From contig CAIUOC010000072.1 in the NCBI GenBank assembly GCA_903900685.1, positions 1-39,718 of the forward strand: DNA of 39,718 nt, read 5' to 3'. The position numbers and the translations under genes were made by a program. Positions 23,011 to 31,248 of the stretch are shown piece by piece. Origin of the DNA: an uncultured Candidatus Saccharibacteria bacterium. GTDB lineage: Bacteria > Patescibacteriota > Saccharimonadia > Saccharimonadales > UBA4665. How positions within the stretch are numbered: the stretch's first letter is position 1; every line of letters starts with the position of its first letter. A model generated the notes under the pieces. The model saw only the letters and a list, made by a program, of their open reading frames with translations. It had not been told where the DNA came from and made no database searches.

Positions 23011-24609
23011 CTATTTCAACATACTCCTAATAAATCCATCAAACATTGGGTGAGCTCTATTTGGTCTTGATTTAAATTCAGGATGAAATTGGCTTGCCAT
23101 AAAGAATTTATTGGTTGGTGATTCTATGATTTCAACTAGATTATTATCTGGTGAAGTTCCAACGGCTTTGATTCCCCATTTTTCATAACTATTCCTGTAT
23201 AAATTATTACATTCATATCTATGTCTATGACGTTCATTTATTTTCTTTTGTCCATATAAACTTAATACTTTTGATTTTGGCATCAAGATACAAGGATAAT
23301 CTCCGAGTCTCATTGAGCCACCAGTATTTTCTTTACCTATCTGATCATTCATCGTCGATATTACTAAGTTCTTAGAGTTAGGGTTAATTTCCTCAGAGTT
23401 TGCATCAACTAAGCCGGCATTTCTGGCTGCTGCTATTACAGCAACTTGAAGACCTAAACATAGTCCTAAATATGGAATATCATTTTTGAGAGCAAATTGA
23501 GCAGAAGCAATTTTACCCTCGACTCCTCTTATTCCAAAACCTCCGGGTACTAGTATTCCGTCAACTCCACTTAGTGCCTTTTGTAGTTTTCTTTCATTCG
23601 TCATTTCTTCGGCATCAATCCATTTTATATCTATGGCGCAATCATTTGACCATGCAGCAACCCTTAAGGCCTCAAAAACTGACATATATGTATCTGCATT
23701 ATCTAGATATTTTGCTACGAAACCTACTGTAACAACACGGTCATATTTCTTAGTTGCTCGTTCAACAACTTTCATCCAGGTATCAATCTTAGGTTTCTTG
23801 GTTTTTATATCAAGTTTCTTGGCAATTACATCGATTATTCTGGTTTTTTCTAAAGTAATTGGAACTTTATATATTGTTGACTCATTTGGCACTAATGCAA
23901 TTGATTCTTCACTAATTCCACAAAAAAGACTTAATTTCTTTAATATTGTAATTTTTGTTGGTTCTTCACTTCTAGCAACTAATATATCTGGAATTATACC
24001 TAGGCTTCTTAAGTCTCTAACGGAATTTTGTGCTGGTTTTGTTTTAATCTCTTGGCTAGCTCCCAGATAAGGTAAATACACTACGTGTACGTATAAGCAA
24101 TTCTTTCTGCCAACCCTTTGACTAAATTCTCTTATAGCTTCTATGAAACTTAGAGATTCATAGTCTCCGACAGTACCACCTATTTCAACAATATGTATAT
24201 CAAAACCTTCACCTGCATTCTGAATATAGTCTTGTATCTTACCAGTGACATGAGGAATTATTTGAACAGAATGACCATCAGATTTTCCGTCTCTTTCATC
24301 TTGAATAACGTTCAGTAAAACTCTACCGCTCATAAGACTACTAGACTGAGTAAGCTCTTCATCTAGAAATCTTTCATAATGCCCAAGATCCAAGTCAGTT
24401 TCAGCACCATCCTTAGTGACAAAACATTCACCATGCTCTCTTGGATTTAATGTTCCTGCATCAATATTTAGATAAGGGTCGCATTTTTGAATGTTAACAG
24501 TAAGACCTCGAGCCTTTAAAAGGTTCCCAATTGAGGCAGCAGTAATACCCTTGCCTAATCCTGACAAGACTCCACCCGTTACAAATATATACTTAGTCGG
24601 TTTCTTCAT
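23011..24609 (-). CDS. pyrG: CTP synthase
   Basis: It converts UTP to CTP with glutamine as nitrogen donor. The N-terminal amidoligase domain begins KYIFVTGGVLSGLGKGITAASIG with DPYLNIDAGT, and the C-terminal class I glutamine amidotransferase has GLCLGLQ (Cys nucleophile) and QFHPEFKSRP (His/Glu of the triad). It is 532 residues, full length. AGAGGTG lies upstream. It keeps pyrimidine synthesis at least at this last step; other pyr genes are not in the window. Confidence 0.97.
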   Translation of the reverse strand: MKKPTKYIFVTGGVLSGLGKGITAASIGNLLKARGLTVNIQKCDPYLNIDAGTLNPREHGECFVTKDGAETDLDLGHYERFLDEELTQSSSLMSGRVLLNVIQDERDGKSDGHSVQIIPHVTGKIQDYIQNAGEGFDIHIVEIGGTVGDYESLSFIEAIREFSQRVGRKNCLYVHVVYLPYLGASQEIKTKPAQNSVRDLRSLGIIPDILVARSEEPTKITILKKLSLFCGISEESIALVPNESTIYKVPITLEKTRIIDVIAKKLDIKTKKPKIDTWMKVVERATKKYDRVVTVGFVAKYLDNADTYMSVFEALRVAAWSNDCAIDIKWIDAEEMTNERKLQKALSGVDGILVPGGFGIRGVEGKIASAQFALKNDIPYLGLCLGLQVAVIAAARNAGLVDANSEEINPNSKNLVISTMNDQIGKENTGGSMRLGDYPCILMPKSKVLSLYGQKKINERHRHRYECNNLYRNSYEKWGIKAVGTSPDNNLVEIIESPTNKFFMASQFHPEFKSRPNRAHPMFDGFIRSMLK

Positions 24610-24677
24610 TACCGCTTTTCACCTCTATTTATTGGTTAAATACTACCTTATTTTCAGTCTCTTTAGCAAGTTTTTTA

Positions 24678-25883
24678 TTAACTTTGTGGAAGTATACCAA
24701 GAGCAGCATTTAGTTGAGTGTCATTTCCAGCCTTAACCTGGTCTCTTGTTAGCGTCACTGTTTTGTCTGGAGTAATGCCTTTATGTTGAATATTTTGACC
24801 ATTAGGTCGGTACCATTTAGCCACAGTGATCTTTACCTCAGCACCATCTGACAAATTGAAGATTTGCTGAACCACACCTTTGCCAAATGTTTTAACACCC
24901 ACTATGGTTGCATCATGATTATCATGGAGTGCGCCAGCAGTAATCTCACTAGCACTAGCACTTCCAGCGTCAACTAGAACAACCGTTGGTATGCCATGTA
25001 AAATATTACCACCAGTAGCGTTATTTGTTGCCAAGACTTGAGTTTGATTCTTCTCCTGCATCACCATTTCACCTTCCTTCAGCCAAAGACTTGAAACGCT
25101 AACAGATGCTGTAACTAAGCCCCCTGGGTTACCTCTTAGATCTAGTACAACTCCTTTAACCTTATCTTTCACAAATGATTGAGCAGCTTTCTGAGCTAAA
25201 TCGGCTGTATCCTGAGTAAATTGACTAATTTGGATATAGCCAATATTGTTGCCAATTATTTTAGAGGTTACGCTGGGAATAGTAATATTTTGTCTTTTTA
25301 TTTTAAATGTTAGTTCGTGATTTCCGTCTCTTATAATATTTAATGTTACGTTTGTGTTTTCTGGTCCTCTTATTTTACCTACAGACGTATCTATATTCAT
25401 GCCGTTAGTACTTTCACCATTAATTGAAGTAACTATATCTTGACCTTGTAAACCAGCCTTAGCGGCTGGAAAACCAGCTAGCGGTGAAACTATAATCAAT
25501 TGATTACTATCATTAAGGCCCATTTGAGCACCAATTCCACTAAAAGATTCGGTAAGTTCATTGTTAAATTCTTTAGTTTGGGATGCGCTAAAATATTCTG
25601 TGTACTGATCGTTAGTAGAGTTAGCTAAGCCAGTTTTTAGTCCATCAAGGACTTGTTTGTCTGTAAGAGTGCCATCATAATTATCACGAATTAATTTATA
25701 TAATTGATTTACAGAAGAATAATCTATGTTTTTAGATAGTTGTTTATTTAAATTTGGACTTTTGCCGAAATATATATTTCCATTGCCGAAATTTTCGCCT
25801 AGTACAAAAACACCAATTACAAGTATTACTAGTAATATATAGAAATATCTTTTTTTATTAATTTTACTTTTTTTCACAAACAA
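24678..25883 (-). CDS. ctpA: C-terminal processing peptidase (S41 family, CtpA-like)
   Basis: The 401-residue protease has one membrane anchor (about 13-29), a PDZ domain (about 115-190, IGAQMGLNDSNQLIIVSPLAGFPAAKAGL) and the S41 catalytic domain with LDLRGNPGGL, the nucleophile Ser310 in GSASASEI and the general base Lys335 in TFGKG. It cleaves outside the membrane. It comes directly after the CHAP hydrolase and ftsEX, an arrangement common in Gram-positives, and may degrade or trim wall hydrolases. The start may be TTG (25883) or, better placed after GGGGG, GTG (25877). Confidence 0.9.
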   Translation of the reverse strand: MFVKKSKINKKRYFYILLVILVIGVFVLGENFGNGNIYFGKSPNLNKQLSKNIDYSSVNQLYKLIRDNYDGTLTDKQVLDGLKTGLANSTNDQYTEYFSASQTKEFNNELTESFSGIGAQMGLNDSNQLIIVSPLAGFPAAKAGLQGQDIVTSINGESTNGMNIDTSVGKIRGPENTNVTLNIIRDGNHELTFKIKRQNITIPSVTSKIIGNNIGYIQISQFTQDTADLAQKAAQSFVKDKVKGVVLDLRGNPGGLVTASVSVSSLWLKEGEMVMQEKNQTQVLATNNATGGNILHGIPTVVLVDAGSASASEITAGALHDNHDATIVGVKTFGKGVVQQIFNLSDGAEVKITVAKWYRPNGQNIQHKGITPDKTVTLTRDQVKAGNDTQLNAALGILPQS

Positions 25884-25954
25884 TTACCCCCGAAAATATT
25901 TAATAACTTTACTTTTAATTATAGACAATTATCTACTAAAAGACTAAACATATT

Positions 25955-27109
25955 CTAATGTATGAAGTAGTATCCACTATAGGGACGCTGTTTTACATAA
26001 AACTTTCCGTCTAAATAGGTATTCATCTCAAATGTATCGATGTATCCAGATGGAACTACTGATCCAGCATACGTTTCTCCCGGAACTGCAACGACTATCA
26101 TCACATGTCCCCATTGACCGGAGGTTTTAACAGCAATTGCACCGTCTTGAGGAGTTTGATCTACTGGGTGATTGGAATAGTCAATCCAATATTTTGCATC
26201 ACCAGTAACGGTGAAATCTCTATGTCCTTCAACTGATGTAAAGTACCAATATGCAAATGAAGTACATTCTCGATTAGGAAAATAGCCTGATGTAGTAACA
26301 GAATCTTCTGGTGCATCACACCATAGCATTGGATAGCCACCATTGCCCTGTCCTTGGCCAGCATCACACGCACCGCCTGAACCTGAAGTATTTGGTGGAA
26401 TAATATTCCCTGAGCCAACAGAGTTTAATATTGCTTGTTGTGTTCTAAGCGTGGCAATTTTATCTTTATTAGTTGAAATATCCTGATTGTATTTATCTTG
26501 TTGACCCTGATTATATCCGAGCATTGATTGCTGTTTTTGTTGGTCACTAGCTAATTGATCATTTTGTGTCTTCTCTACAATTAAAGTTTGCTGAACTTGA
26601 TCTTTTTGAGTATTTAATTGATTTTGAAGAGTAGCAATTTGATTTAGGGTTGTTTGGATTTTACCTTCTACAGCTTTTTGATAAGTTGCTCTATCCACGA
26701 ACACACTAAGATTACTACTTGATGCTAACATCTCAATAGTATTAACTGATCCACTAAGGTAAATAGCTTTAACATCAGAAGCCAAAACTTTCTTTTGATA
26801 ATCAAGATTTGTCTGCGCTTTATCTATTTTTACTTGAAGATTTATTATGCTTTGTTGGCTTGCATTAATTGCTGCTTGAGCAGCATTGATTTGAGACTGA
26901 AGTATGCTAATTGCATTTTGGTAACTAGTTGCTTGCACTTGTAGGGAATCAAGGTTAGATTGAGCAGCTTGATTTTTATTTTGTAGATCATTGATCTGTT
27001 GTTGTAAATTATCAGCACTAGCTATAGGTACGGCTATAATAAATAAAGCTCCCAAAGCCAATATTGCAAAACTAAGGTTAATTTTTTTCATTATATTTAT
27101 TTTTTTCAT
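25955..27109 (-). CDS. Secreted coiled-coil CHAP peptidoglycan hydrolase (PcsB-like)
   Basis: The 384-residue protein has a signal peptide (about 1-32), a long Gln-rich coiled coil (about 33-230), a flexible Gly/Ser linker and a C-terminal CHAP amidase/endopeptidase domain with catalytic Cys282 (RECTSFAYWYF) and His335 (QWGHVMIV). Cys248 and Cys264 may form a disulfide. This is the architecture of PcsB/CwlO-type enzymes whose coiled coil is driven by FtsEX. It lies directly downstream of ftsX, which supports the same mechanism. Alternative start: second Met at residue 7. Confidence 0.88.
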   Translation of the reverse strand: MKKINIMKKINLSFAILALGALFIIAVPIASADNLQQQINDLQNKNQAAQSNLDSLQVQATSYQNAISILQSQINAAQAAINASQQSIINLQVKIDKAQTNLDYQKKVLASDVKAIYLSGSVNTIEMLASSSNLSVFVDRATYQKAVEGKIQTTLNQIATLQNQLNTQKDQVQQTLIVEKTQNDQLASDQQKQQSMLGYNQGQQDKYNQDISTNKDKIATLRTQQAILNSVGSGNIIPPNTSGSGGACDAGQGQGNGGYPMLWCDAPEDSVTTSGYFPNRECTSFAYWYFTSVEGHRDFTVTGDAKYWIDYSNHPVDQTPQDGAIAVKTSGQWGHVMIVVAVPGETYAGSVVPSGYIDTFEMNTYLDGKFYVKQRPYSGYYFIH

Positions 27110-27182
27110 TTTGATTTTATTAGTATAACCTTTATTAAATATAACACACCCCCTTTTCTCTGTAAATGACTTATTTATATGT

Positions 27183-28133
27183 CTATTTAGAAGTTCGTAG
27201 TTTTAAGTATCTTGCTGTGGCAACAATTGAGAATAGAATTCCAAGCATTAAACCCACCACCAGTTGAGCTAATAATAAAATCCAAAAATGATCATTAAAG
27301 AATTTTGTGGCATAACCTATATCTAGTAGACCTAAACTACTTGCCTGTAATGACGAAGAAAAGATAGTAAACATTACTTTTATAACTCCAATTGAAACAA
27401 TTGCCGATATAAATCCATACATAGCAGCTTCTACTACAAAAGGACCACGAATAAACCAAGGCTTAGCTCCCAATAATCTCATTATTGTTATTTCGTCTTT
27501 TCTATTAAATATTGCCATTTTAAGTGTATTGAATATTATTAAAGCAGATACTAGTGCAAAAATAGCGATTCCACCTATACCAGCTTCTCTCATTACTGTT
27601 GTGGCCTTGGCAATTCTATCGATTGCCTGCTTTCTGTCTCCAGAATATGAGGTACCTAATTGTGGATCTTGTAACTTAATAAATTGCTTCTTATTTAGAA
27701 AATTCTTGATGTCCTGAATTTTATTGATATCGTATGGAGTAACATTAAGACTGGCTGGTAATGGATTACTTGTTTCATCTACAGCTTGAAGTAGATTTTG
27801 ATTTCCAGCATTCTCGGACTTATATATCGCCAAGGCTTCATCTTTTGAAACATATTCTACGGTTTTTACATTTGCCAATTCTTTGACCTGCTTTTGAAAA
27901 TCTTTAAGTTGTGGCTGTGTAATTGCGTCAGTCAAATAAACCGTAATGCTAATTTTATTATTAATCTGATTGATAGTGTTGCTAAATGTAGCATTGGCGA
28001 TATATAAAAATAGACTAGTAAATAATGTTACTGTCATTACTGAAATTGCGGGTAGAGCTAAGGAAAGATTTCTAAAAAAGTTTACGAAACCTGCTTTTAA
28101 TACTCTATAAAATGTAGTCCAAGCTCTTTTCAT
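27183..28133 (-). CDS. ftsX: Cell-division ABC transporter permease FtsX
   Basis: The 316-residue membrane protein has one N-terminal membrane segment (about 22-47), a large outside loop (about 50-165) and three C-terminal segments (MacB-like FtsX domain, with IFNRKDEITIMRLLGAKPWFIRGPFVVEA). It does not transport; it passes ATP-driven movement of FtsE to a periplasmic hydrolase. It overlaps ftsE by four bases (ATGA). Confidence 0.92.
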   Translation of the reverse strand: MKRAWTTFYRVLKAGFVNFFRNLSLALPAISVMTVTLFTSLFLYIANATFSNTINQINNKISITVYLTDAITQPQLKDFQKQVKELANVKTVEYVSKDEALAIYKSENAGNQNLLQAVDETSNPLPASLNVTPYDINKIQDIKNFLNKKQFIKLQDPQLGTSYSGDRKQAIDRIAKATTVMREAGIGGIAIFALVSALIIFNTLKMAIFNRKDEITIMRLLGAKPWFIRGPFVVEAAMYGFISAIVSIGVIKVMFTIFSSSLQASSLGLLDIGYATKFFNDHFWILLLAQLVVGLMLGILFSIVATARYLKLRTSK

Positions 28134-28810
28134 AATCTATAACTTGCGTTACTCCTATCGCTTATAATTTTTCCATTTTCAATAGTTACAACTCTTCGCT
28201 TCAACTTGTTTACAATTTCTTGATTATGAGTAGTTAGAAGAACTGTAGTACCAAATCGATTAATTTTTTCTAAAACCTTTATTACATCCCAGGCATACTT
28301 AGGATCAAGATTTCCTGTAGGTTCATCGGCAATAAGGATTTTGGGTTGCCTAACGATAGCTCTAGCTATAGCTACTCTTTGCCTCTCTCCACCAGAAAGT
28401 TCGTAGGGCATATTATCAGATTTATTTTTCAGGTTTACAATTTCTAATACTCTAGGCACCGTACTATTTATCTCCTTAGTGCTAGCACCAACAATTTCTA
28501 AGGCGAAAGCAATATTCTCAAAAACTGTTCTGTTTGGCAGCAATTTAAAATCCTGAAATACTACGCCTATTTTTCTTCGCAGTAAAGGTATATCCTTATC
28601 TTTTAGCTTATCGTAATCTATTCCACCGACTACAATTTTTCCTGAGGTTGGCTTTTCTTCCCTAGTAAGAAGTCTTAATAGAGTTGTCTTTCCTGCTCCA
28701 CTTTGCCCAACAACAATAACAAATTCTTTAGGTTCAATATGTAAATTTATACGTTCAATAGCCGTAGATTTACGATTGTAAATTTTTGATACCCTATCTA
28801 ATAAAATCAT
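28130..28810 (-). CDS. ftsE: Cell-division ATP-binding protein FtsE
   Basis: The 226-residue ABC ATPase has Walker A GQSGAGKTT (35-43), Q-loop VFQDFKLLP, signature LSGGERQR (138-145), Walker B ILIADEPTGNLD and the switch His in LTTHN. It pairs with FtsX. TATAAT lies 11 bases before its ATG, so the ftsE-ftsX-hydrolase-ctpA series probably begins here. Confidence 0.94.
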   Translation of the reverse strand: MILLDRVSKIYNRKSTAIERINLHIEPKEFVIVVGQSGAGKTTLLRLLTREEKPTSGKIVVGGIDYDKLKDKDIPLLRRKIGVVFQDFKLLPNRTVFENIAFALEIVGASTKEINSTVPRVLEIVNLKNKSDNMPYELSGGERQRVAIARAIVRQPKILIADEPTGNLDPKYAWDVIKVLEKINRFGTTVLLTTHNQEIVNKLKRRVVTIENGKIISDRSNASYRL

Positions 28811-28821
28811 ATACTTTATAT

Positions 28822-28827
28822 ATTATA
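28822..28827 (-). promoter_or_regulatory. -10 box of the ftsEX operon
   Basis: TATAAT on the - strand, 11 bases before the ftsE ATG, with TTCTAC about 17 bases upstream as a poor -35. Confidence 0.5.
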
Positions 28828-28866
28828 ACAAAAGCGCATTCATTGTAGAAGATAAAGATAATTTTA

Positions 28867-29943
28867 TTAAATAAAATTTAGATATGCATCAATAATTTTT
28901 TCTAGATTACCATCGAGCACGGAATCTACATCAGTTGTTTCAAAGTTAGTTCTTAGGTCCTTAACTTGTTTATATGGGTGAACTACATATGATCTAATTT
29001 GATTGCCCCATTCAGCAGACTGATTAGGACCTTTTATTTCGGAAATATTATTCTTATGTTGTTCTAATTGTAACTGAGCAAGTTTTGATCGAATTATTGT
29101 CATTGCCAATTCTTTATTCTGGACCTGGCTTCTCTCATTTTGAATTGCGACATTTATGCCTGTAGGAATGTGGGTAATGCGAACTGCTGAATCTGTTGTA
29201 TTTACAGATTGACCACCGTGACCTCCAGCCCTATAAACATCTATTTTAAGATCTTTAGAGTCGATATATAGCTCCTCAGGTGCATCAATAACTGGCATGA
29301 CCTCGACCTTTGCAAAACTAGTCTCTCTAGAGTTACTTGAATTGAACGGACTTAGCCGAACAAGCCTATGAACCCCGTGCTCACCCTTGGTCAAGCCATA
29401 AATATCCGTTCCGTCTATTTCCAAAATAACACTCTTAAGACCTGCTTCTTCCCCTGGACTTTCATTTATTATTTTAATTTTATATTTATTTTTATCAGCC
29501 CAACGACTATACATTCTGAGTAACATTTGTGTCCAATCTTGAGCATCAGTACCGCCTGCACCTGCATAAATACTTATAATCGCATTAGATGAGTCGTAGG
29601 GTCCAGTGAATCTCATTTCACTTTTTAGCAAATCGTATTGAGAATTTATATTTTTAATTAATGCTTCAATGTCATTTTCTATATTTTTATCATTTAGTTT
29701 AATTAAATCTTCTAAATAAATCATGTCTTGTTTAATTTTTTTCCAAGGATCAGTTTTTTTCTGAATTTGTGATATCTCTTGCATTATTTTCTGGGCTTTT
29801 TCGGAATTATTCCAAAAGTCTGTTTCCTTAGAAATATCTTCTAATTGTTTTTCTTTCGTTAATAATTCAGAAAATTTTATTTTAGAGAGAGCATCATTTA
29901 TCAAAGTCTTAAGCTCTCCGACAGACTTATCAAATTTTTCCAT
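28867..29943 (-). CDS. prfB: Peptide chain release factor 2
   Basis: The 358-residue factor ends translation at UAA and UGA. It has the RF2-type recognition tripeptide SPF (198-200) and the catalytic GGQ (243-245, AGGHGGQSVNTT). The gene is one uninterrupted frame: the programmed +1 frameshift that regulates prfB in many bacteria is absent. Its presence, with TGA stops in other genes, supports the standard genetic code. It follows the M16 peptidase gene by ten bases. Confidence 0.94.
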   Translation of the reverse strand: MEKFDKSVGELKTLINDALSKIKFSELLTKEKQLEDISKETDFWNNSEKAQKIMQEISQIQKKTDPWKKIKQDMIYLEDLIKLNDKNIENDIEALIKNINSQYDLLKSEMRFTGPYDSSNAIISIYAGAGGTDAQDWTQMLLRMYSRWADKNKYKIKIINESPGEEAGLKSVILEIDGTDIYGLTKGEHGVHRLVRLSPFNSSNSRETSFAKVEVMPVIDAPEELYIDSKDLKIDVYRAGGHGGQSVNTTDSAVRITHIPTGINVAIQNERSQVQNKELAMTIIRSKLAQLQLEQHKNNISEIKGPNQSAEWGNQIRSYVVHPYKQVKDLRTNFETTDVDSVLDGNLEKIIDAYLNFI

Positions 29944-29953
29944 TAGATTTTCC

Positions 29954-31246
29954 TTACTTCAATTTCCAAAGTACTTTTAATTGGTCTCTAAGTTCTGTCG
30001 CCAGGTCTTCATTGATGTTACCGAGTATACCAATACCCCATATCCCTTCTAGGAACATTGATCTAGTCACTGCAATAATTGCATCTTTATCTATTTTTTT
30101 AATACGATCTGGAACTTGATAATAATCTTCAATTACTCCATCGAAAAAATATCTATTACTATAGCCTGACATAATTCCACCAACTGTTTGAGCACTTCTC
30201 TGAAATCTACCTAAAGAATACTGCTTAGCTTCAGCTACGTCATCATTTGCTAGCTCTCCATTAAAAACTTTTGTTAATTCATTGATTATAATATCGAAAA
30301 GTGGTCTTATATTCTCTTCCATAACTTGAGAACCAAACCAGAAATTGGAGCTTTTATATGATTGGCTATAGCCTGAATTCATCCCATAGACTAACCCTCT
30401 CTCACGGGCGGTTCCGAGTATTTTTGAGTAAAGGGTTTCTGTTAGCATTGTATTTACGAGACCTAGCGCATCTGACTCAGCATCTGATAATTTTCTTTTT
30501 GAAAAACTATCTATATAGAAATATATAGTATCTACCGATGTATTTTTTATAAATAAAGGTGTAGTTAACTTTTTAGGTATTTCATTTGGTAGTTTCGGTC
30601 TGTTTGTACCTGGAGGTAAATCTAAACTCTCAATAAGTGCTTTAATAATTTTCTGACGATGAGGGCTTATTTTACCAGCGATTACAAATCTAAGATTTGC
30701 CAGATTATGTGAATTTCTATAATGTTCCCATATATCTTCAAGTTTAACATTCTTCATCAGTTTTAATCTTTCTTGATCTGTTTTTGCTACATAGCCATAT
30801 TTCTCCCTAAGAGCCAAACTTAGATGTCTAAAATGATTATTCGATCGTGATGCTAACTCTTCTTTAACATTTCCAGATTCTGCTATGAATTCATCTTCTA
30901 AAAATAATGGTTTACTAATAGAAATTAGGAGTAGATGTAAAATGCGCTCCCACTCAAAATCAGCACATTCCGCTTCATATGTAATATCATAGGCATTTGT
31001 TGAGGCATTATTATATGCTCCATTTTTCTCAAATTCTGCTTGAAAAGCTCTTGCTTTTGGAATAAATTCATTAGCTCCAAGCAATAAATGTTCCATTAAA
31101 TGTGGGGTTTCCCACTTGGATTCTTCTACTAAATATTCGCCTGCCCTAAAGCTAAGTTCAAATGTCATAACACTTGCATCAGGCACATTAATAATTAACC
31201 CTTCGGCTCCACTATCCAATTTCAACTGACTAACTACATGCTTCAT
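29954..31246 (-). CDS. M16-family zinc metallopeptidase
   Basis: The 430-residue peptidase has the inverted zinc motif HLMEH (His49, Glu52, His53) and the expected downstream Glu region (GNVKEELASRS). The C-terminal half is the inactive M16 domain, with RERGLVYGMNSGYS typical of the family. No signal peptide is visible. Close relatives near secA/prfB have no clear substrate. It starts two bases before the end of the secA gene's stop, so it is likely in the secA operon. Confidence 0.88.
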   Translation of the reverse strand: MKHVVSQLKLDSGAEGLIINVPDASVMTFELSFRAGEYLVEESKWETPHLMEHLLLGANEFIPKARAFQAEFEKNGAYNNASTNAYDITYEAECADFEWERILHLLLISISKPLFLEDEFIAESGNVKEELASRSNNHFRHLSLALREKYGYVAKTDQERLKLMKNVKLEDIWEHYRNSHNLANLRFVIAGKISPHRQKIIKALIESLDLPPGTNRPKLPNEIPKKLTTPLFIKNTSVDTIYFYIDSFSKRKLSDAESDALGLVNTMLTETLYSKILGTARERGLVYGMNSGYSQSYKSSNFWFGSQVMEENIRPLFDIIINELTKVFNGELANDDVAEAKQYSLGRFQRSAQTVGGIMSGYSNRYFFDGVIEDYYQVPDRIKKIDKDAIIAVTRSMFLEGIWGIGILGNINEDLATELRDQLKVLWKLK

Positions 31247-31248
31247 TT

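Noticed and set aside
23633-24070. 145-aa + strand ORF inside pyrG
   Set aside because: Antisense to a fully conserved CTP synthase; no family features.
28867-29943. Programmed frameshift in prfB
   Set aside because: The gene is one open frame from start to GGQ and beyond, with no in-frame TGA or slippery site seen.
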